Below are positions 23,444 through 27,391 of a stretch of DNA of 27,391 nt, piece by piece. The translations under genes were made by a program, and so were the position numbers. The notes below the pieces were generated by a model. The model made no database searches. It worked only from the letters and a program-made list of their open reading frames with translations, and had not been told where the DNA came from. Positions within the stretch are counted from its first letter, which is position 1. Every line of letters starts with the position of its first letter. The DNA is taken from assembly GCA_937937835.1 (NCBI GenBank), contig CALDBJ010000130.1, positions 1-27,391 of the forward strand, in the 5' to 3' direction. The DNA is from an uncultured Collinsella sp. Its GTDB lineage: Bacteria > Actinomycetota > Coriobacteriia > Coriobacteriales > Coriobacteriaceae.

Positions 23444-24648
23444 TACAGCCATGCCGCGTAAGCCCCCTTGTCAGTAATTGCGTAGTGGCGGGCAGAGCCT
23501 TCGCCCAGCCAGCTGTTCATCTTGGTGATAAAGGTGTCGACCAGGTCGAGCGGCACGAAGGCCTGGATGGTGCCGCCAAAGCCGCCACCGTGAATACGAA
23601 CGGCACCGCGGCCGTCGAGCACGTGCTCGGCCAGTGCCAGGGCATACATGGAAGGTTGCTCGGAGCCCAGCTTGGCGACGACATTCTGCAGGTACATGGC
23701 AGAGCTGGCGCCGGACTCGCGCGTCAGGACCAGGAACTGGTCGATGTCGCCGGCGTTCAGGGCCGCCCAGCGCTTGTCGACCAGGCCGTTCTCGTACCAG
23801 TAGTGAATGGCGCGCAGGCAGGCGCGGTCACCCAGCTTGGCGCGCAGCTCGGGGAGCTTGGCGTCAAAGTCGGCAACGTCGACCTCGCATAGGCGCGCCT
23901 TGCCAAACTCGGCAGCGACGTCCTGCATCTCGCGCGGAACGGCGGCGTAGTCGTCGGTGGCGGCCACGTGGTCGGCACCGACCTTAACGAGCACGAGCGC
24001 GTAGCCGTGATCCTCAAAGTTGAGCTCGAGCTTCTGGGTTTTAGGCTGAGCCTGGTCCTCAAAGTCCATGTAGGCAAGGCCGCCCAGGCACACGGCTGCC
24101 TGATCCATAAGACCGCAGGGCTTGCCGTAATAGTTGTTCTCGGTGCGCTGGCTCATCTGGGCGAGCGCGACAGGCTCGATGGCGGGTGCGCCCCAGAGGG
24201 TTTCCATGGCACGACCGTACGCGGCCTCGACGGCAGCGGAGCTGGATAGGCCGCCGCCCGAAGGGACGGAGCAAGTAAAGGCGAAGTCGAAGCCCTTGGG
24301 CTCAACACCAAGCGCTGCAATCTCGTGGGCCATACCGCGGACGAGGCTTGCGGACGTGCCCTTCTCGGACTCCTGAACATCTAGCGTATCGAGTGTGATC
24401 TCAAAGGTGGGGTAGCCCTCGTCGGCTACGCGAACCTTGTTGGAATCGGTTGCCACGGCGATGCCGTCGACGGCGACATCGAGCGAGCCGGCGATAACGT
24501 GGCCGCCCTCGTGGTCGGTGTGGTTGCCGCTGATCTCGGAACGGCCGGGCGCGTGCACGTAGAGCACCTGGCGGTCGCCGATGGGGCCAAACTCCTCCTC
24601 GAACAGCTTGGTGAGCGTGGCGATTGTCTTTTCGTCGGGGGTGGTCAT
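23443..24648 (-). CDS. galK: Galactokinase
   Basis: This 401-residue GHMP-family kinase phosphorylates galactose at C1. Motif 1 is GRSEISGNHTDHEGG (35-49), the galactokinase signature in its Gram-positive form. Motif 2 is PSGGGLSSSAA (129-139), the ATP loop. The catalytic Asp182 is in CGLMDQ, and motif 3 is IHGGGFGGTIQAF. The ATG at 24648 follows GGAAAGGA; an upstream in-frame ATG at 24735 would run through the operators and has no ribosome site. It is the first gene of galKT and is divergent from a LacI-family regulator at 24987, with operators at 24690 and 24755. Galactose entry is presumably by a transporter outside the window. Confidence 0.95.
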   Translation of the reverse strand: MTTPDEKTIATLTKLFEEEFGPIGDRQVLYVHAPGRSEISGNHTDHEGGHVIAGSLDVAVDGIAVATDSNKVRVADEGYPTFEITLDTLDVQESEKGTSASLVRGMAHEIAALGVEPKGFDFAFTCSVPSGGGLSSSAAVEAAYGRAMETLWGAPAIEPVALAQMSQRTENNYYGKPCGLMDQAAVCLGGLAYMDFEDQAQPKTQKLELNFEDHGYALVLVKVGADHVAATDDYAAVPREMQDVAAEFGKARLCEVDVADFDAKLPELRAKLGDRACLRAIHYWYENGLVDKRWAALNAGDIDQFLVLTRESGASSAMYLQNVVAKLGSEQPSMYALALAEHVLDGRGAVRIHGGGFGGTIQAFVPLDLVDTFITKMNSWLGEGSARHYAITDKGAYAAWL

Positions 24649-24689
24649 GGGAGTCCTTTCCTTGGCGTGCCCGGGTGGGTTTTGCGTCG

Positions 24690-24708
24690 TTATGAGTACG
24701 TTAACAAC
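24690..24708. promoter_or_regulatory. Gal LacI operator O1
   Basis: TTATGAGTACGTTAACAAC lies 42 bp upstream of the galK start. The left half TATGAGTACG is specific to this region. The right half CGTTAACA is shared with modules 2 and 3. Confidence 0.75.
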
Positions 24709-24754
24709 TTGTAGCGGTATGAACCAAGTGTTCACGATACCGCACGTTACGGGC

Positions 24755-24773
24755 TATGCTAACGTACTCATAA
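24755..24773. promoter_or_regulatory. Gal LacI operator O2
   Basis: TATGCTAACGTACTCATAA is an inverted copy of O1; on the minus strand it reads TTATGAGTACGTTAGCAT. Its centre is 64 bp from O1 and 123 bp from O3. Confidence 0.75.
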
Positions 24774-24823
24774 CACATCGCTTGTCACTTTTTGAGAATC
24801 CGGTAATCGGTAGAAATACAGCC

Positions 24824-24853
24824 GTGAACGGTACTGCCGTATGGACTTATAAA
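24824..24853 (+). promoter_or_regulatory. Possible lacI (gal) promoter with GTGAACGGTA motif
   Basis: TATAAA at 24848-24853 is a fair -10. The recurring GTGAACGGTA at 24824-24833 falls over the -35 position, which has no good consensus, so activation could be required. Both parts are weak evidence alone. Confidence 0.4.
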
Positions 24854-24877
24854 GCAGAAGAGATGCAGATAGAAAAA

Positions 24878-24895
24878 GTAGAGTACGTTAACATG
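24878..24895. promoter_or_regulatory. Gal LacI operator O3 (autoregulatory)
   Basis: GTAGAGTACGTTAACATG carries AGAGTACG and the common right half CGTTAACAT. It lies just downstream of the predicted -10 of the regulator gene. Confidence 0.7.
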
Positions 24896-24986
24896 CGTCC
24901 GACGATAGCGGGCCTCGGCGCGGGATGTATTTCTGCCCGGGCCGGCATTCACGCTATTCAAATCTCGCAAGGGTGAAGGTGATCCT

Positions 24987-26018
24987 GTGGCAAGGCGCCC
25001 GTCCAACGATACAGGTACGCGTCCGGTCTCCATGGCTGACGTCGCCCGCGCTGCCGGCGTTTCGCAGCAGACGGTTTCGCGCGTCGCCAACGGCTTGCCC
25101 AACGTTAACGAGCAGACGCGCCAGCGCGTGCAGGCTGCTATGCAAGAGCTCGGCTTTCGTCCGAGTTACGCCGGTCGCTCGCTGCGCGACGGCCGTTACC
25201 ATTCGGTCGGCCTATGCATCAACGATGTCACCAAGTTTGGCAACCTCTCAATGATCGACGGCATCGCCAGCGCTGCTCGCGAGCATAATTGCGCCATCAC
25301 GCTGGTCGAGATGTCCAAGACTGAGGAATTCTCGCTTGCCGAGGCCACGCGTCGTATGGCCGCATTGCCGGTGGACGGCATCATCATCGGCATGAGCCGC
25401 ATGGCGCCCGATTTTGAGACGTTTGACCCACTGCCGGGCATTGGAACGGTCATCGTTACCATGTACGCGCATCCGCGCGTGACTACGGTCGATTCCGACC
25501 ATTACGGCTGCTCGCTCTTGCTTATGAATCACCTGTTTAAGCTGGGGCACGGGCAGATTCGCTATATTGGCGGCCCGTCGTTCTCGGTCGACGAGCAATT
25601 TCGTCGAGCCGGTTGGCAGGATGCGCTCGAGCGTAAACACATCGAGCCGGCAGAGCCGCTCGAGGGCGACTGGTCTGCCAACAGCGGCTACGAGGCCGGC
25701 AGGTACCTGGCCGAGCACGATCGCACCATGACGGCGATTTACGCGGCAAACGACCAGATGGCAAATGGCGCGATTGCAGCGCTGCGCGATAGCGGCCTGC
25801 GCGTGCCCGAGGGCGTGAGCGTGGTGGGTGTCGACGATTCGCTCGATGATTTTGTCGCGCATAACGAGCTCACGACCGTTCGATTCGATCTACATCAGCG
25901 CGGACGCGAGGTATTCGAGCATGCGGTTCCCGAGGCGGGTACGGCGGGCAAAACCGTTGCCATTCGTATTCCCGGCCAGCTCATTATTCGACATAGCACG
26001 GCGATACCACGCTCATAG
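24987..26018 (+). CDS. LacI-family repressor of galKT (GalR-like)
   Basis: This 343-residue regulator has the helix-turn-helix MADVARAAGVSQQTVSRVAN, with Gln27 and Gln28 at the positions of E. coli LacI Tyr17 and Gln18. A hinge segment FRPSYAGRSLRDGR and an effector-binding domain follow. The GTG at 24987 is preceded by AAGGTGAT. It is divergent from galK with three operators of the ATGAGTACG type between them, so it most likely represses galKT and itself, with galactose or a derivative as inducer. It shares many stretches with the other three regulators (for example QELGFRPSYAGRSLR and DDVSVVG-like segments), showing a common origin. The gene downstream is not sugar-related. Confidence 0.9.
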   Translation: MARRPSNDTGTRPVSMADVARAAGVSQQTVSRVANGLPNVNEQTRQRVQAAMQELGFRPSYAGRSLRDGRYHSVGLCINDVTKFGNLSMIDGIASAAREHNCAITLVEMSKTEEFSLAEATRRMAALPVDGIIIGMSRMAPDFETFDPLPGIGTVIVTMYAHPRVTTVDSDHYGCSLLLMNHLFKLGHGQIRYIGGPSFSVDEQFRRAGWQDALERKHIEPAEPLEGDWSANSGYEAGRYLAEHDRTMTAIYAANDQMANGAIAALRDSGLRVPEGVSVVGVDDSLDDFVAHNELTTVRFDLHQRGREVFEHAVPEAGTAGKTVAIRIPGQLIIRHSTAIPRS

Positions 26019-26101
26019 TTTGCGCAGGTAAACGGCGATTTATCGTATTTCAATAACAATCGGTAAGGATGCCGGCAGATAACAGTTGGAATGCTGCCGA
26101 G

Positions 26102-26110
26102 TGCTATGAT
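26102..26110 (+). promoter_or_regulatory. Extended -10 promoter of the flavodiiron gene
   Basis: TGCTATGAT gives TGn plus the -10 TATGAT. No good -35 is seen at 17 bp. It is 38 bp upstream of the start codon. Confidence 0.5.
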
Positions 26111-26147
26111 AGACGGGTTATTTTGTCTATCTAGGAGGCTTTGCCTG

Positions 26148-27308
26148 ATGGAGATCACCAAGGATATCCGCTACGTTGGCGTCGACGATCACGACATTGA
26201 CCTGTTCGAGGGCCAGTACGATGTGTCCGAGAATGGTATGGCATACAACAGCTACGTTATCTTGGGCGAGAAGATCGCTGTCGCCGATTCGGTCGACGGT
26301 GGTTTTGTCGACGAGTGGCTCGGCAACCTCGAGGCCGCGCTCGATGGACGTACGCCCGACTACCTGGTTATCCATCACATGGAGCCCGATCACTCTGCTG
26401 GCATCGCCGCCTTTATGGAGCGCTACCCCCAGGCACAGATTGTGGCCAGCATGGGTGCCTTCCGCATGATGGTCAACTACTTTGGCACCGACTACCCCGA
26501 GCGCAAGATGGTCGTCAAAGAGGGCGACGTGCTCGATCTGGGCGGTCACAGCCTAACGTTTGTCGGCGCCCCCAACGTGCACTGGCCCGAGGTGATCTTC
26601 TCCTACGAGTCCACCGACAAGGTGCTCTTTAGTGCCGACGGCTTTGGCAAGTTCGGCGCCAACGACATCGAGGACCCGGAAGGCTGGGCTTGCGAAGCGC
26701 GCCGCTACTACTTTGGCATCGTCGGTAAGTTCGGCAAATTCGTGCAGACCGTGCTCAAGAAGGCCGCCGATCTGGATATCCAAATCATCTGTCCGCTCCA
26801 CGGCCCCGTACTGACCGAGAACCTGGGCTATTACCTCGACACCTATAACACCTGGTCGAGCTATCAGCCCGAGGACGAGGGCATCACGATTGCCTATGCG
26901 AGCGTGTACGGCCATCTGAAGGCCGCCGTTGAGGAGTTTGCATCTGCGCTCGAGGCCCGCGGCCAGAAGGTTTCCGTCTTTGACTTGGCTCGCGACGACA
27001 TGGCCGAGGCCGTTGAGGATGCGTTCCGCTATGACCGTCTGGTGCTCGCCTCCATCACCTATCAGGGCGAGATCTTCCCGTTCATGAGCACCTTTATCCA
27101 CACGCTTGCCGAGCACGCCTATCAGAACCGTACGGTGGCGCTCGTTGAGGCCGGCTCCTGGGCGCCCACCGCTGCCAAGGTTATGACCAAGGAGCTCGAG
27201 GGCATGAAGGACATCACCCTGGCGCAGAACAAGGTGACCGTGCTGGGCTCGCTCAACGACGCCTCGCGCGCTCAGATCGAGGTTCTCGCCGACGAGCTGT
27301 CCAAGTAG
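26148..27308 (+). CDS. Class A flavodiiron protein (oxygen and/or NO reductase)
   Basis: This 386-residue cytoplasmic flavoprotein reduces O2 to water and/or NO to N2O and protects anaerobes. The N-terminal metallo-beta-lactamase-like domain has all diiron ligands: His77-x-Glu79-x-Asp81-His82, His145 in VHWPE, Asp164 in SADGFG and His218 in PLHGP. The C-terminal flavodoxin-like domain begins near residue 246 (ITIAYASVYGHLK) and binds FMN. There is no rubredoxin extension, so it is class A and needs an external donor. The ATG at 26148 follows AGGAGG (26133-26138) and is preferred to an upstream in-frame ATG at 26091, which would start before the promoter. It is monocistronic with its own promoter and terminator. 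O2 versus NO preference cannot be read from sequence. Confidence 0.93.
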   Translation: MEITKDIRYVGVDDHDIDLFEGQYDVSENGMAYNSYVILGEKIAVADSVDGGFVDEWLGNLEAALDGRTPDYLVIHHMEPDHSAGIAAFMERYPQAQIVASMGAFRMMVNYFGTDYPERKMVVKEGDVLDLGGHSLTFVGAPNVHWPEVIFSYESTDKVLFSADGFGKFGANDIEDPEGWACEARRYYFGIVGKFGKFVQTVLKKAADLDIQIICPLHGPVLTENLGYYLDTYNTWSSYQPEDEGITIAYASVYGHLKAAVEEFASALEARGQKVSVFDLARDDMAEAVEDAFRYDRLVLASITYQGEIFPFMSTFIHTLAEHAYQNRTVALVEAGSWAPTAAKVMTKELEGMKDITLAQNKVTVLGSLNDASRAQIEVLADELSK

Positions 27309-27331
27309 CGACACTTTCACTTTTGACGCTC

Positions 27332-27375
27332 AAACCACCACAAAGGGGACAGGCACCTTTGTGGTGGTTTTTGTT
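27332..27375 (+). terminator. Terminator after the flavodiiron gene
   Basis: AAACCACCACAAAGG at 27332-27346 pairs with CCTTTGTGGTGGTTT at 27356-27370 around a 9-nt loop, followed by a T-rich tract. Confidence 0.92.
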
Positions 27376-27391
27376 TTTAGATGCGGGCGAT

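Overview
The window looks like a chromosomal carbohydrate-utilisation region from a high-GC, anaerobic, gut-type actinobacterium of the Coriobacteriia, most likely Collinsella or a close relative. This is an inference from gene content, codon bias, the abundance of LacI and lactose-PTS genes and the style of the dispersed palindromes; no rRNA or other phylogenetic marker is present.

Positions 1-14516 hold three paralogous lactose-type modules. Each has a PTS IICB permease, a GH1 6-phospho-beta-galactosidase and a divergently transcribed LacI regulator. Modules 1 (44-4605) and 3 (9882-14516) run permease then hydrolase. Module 2 (4859-9619) runs hydrolase then permease. A GC-rich hairpin lies between the two enzyme genes in every module. 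None of the permeases carries a IIA domain, and the only IIA gene is lacF (14731-15069), so one IIA probably serves all three.

Positions 15354-16385 encode an unrecognised membrane protein. The galactose-6-phosphate branch of the tagatose pathway follows: lacA, lacB, a LacX/GalM-type epimerase and lacC (16693-19960). lacD (tagatose-1,6-bisphosphate aldolase) is absent. An AAA/DUF4143 ATPase (20218-21519) flanked by 37-bp direct repeats sits where the sugar genes are interrupted. Then come Leloir genes galT and galK on the minus strand, a fourth divergent LacI regulator, and a flavodiiron protein (26148-27308) unrelated to sugar use.

The expected flow is uptake and phosphorylation of beta-galactosides by IICB plus LacF, hydrolysis by the GH1 enzymes to galactose-6-phosphate, isomerisation by LacAB and phosphorylation by LacC. 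Free galactose goes through GalK and GalT.

The most interesting signal is regulatory. The four LacI paralogues differ at the two recognition-helix residues equivalent to E. coli LacI Tyr17 and Gln18 (LK, RQ, EQ, QQ). Each divergent intergenic region carries its own operator series. These share the frame ATGnnnACG and differ in the three internal bases (ACA, AGC, GCA, AGT), while the opposite half-site is nearly the same in three of the four. A second shared motif (GTGAACGGT and TGTTC/GAAC repeats) recurs upstream of the lacI genes, lacF and lacA and suggests an additional common regulator. Several families of dispersed palindromes lie at gene ends.
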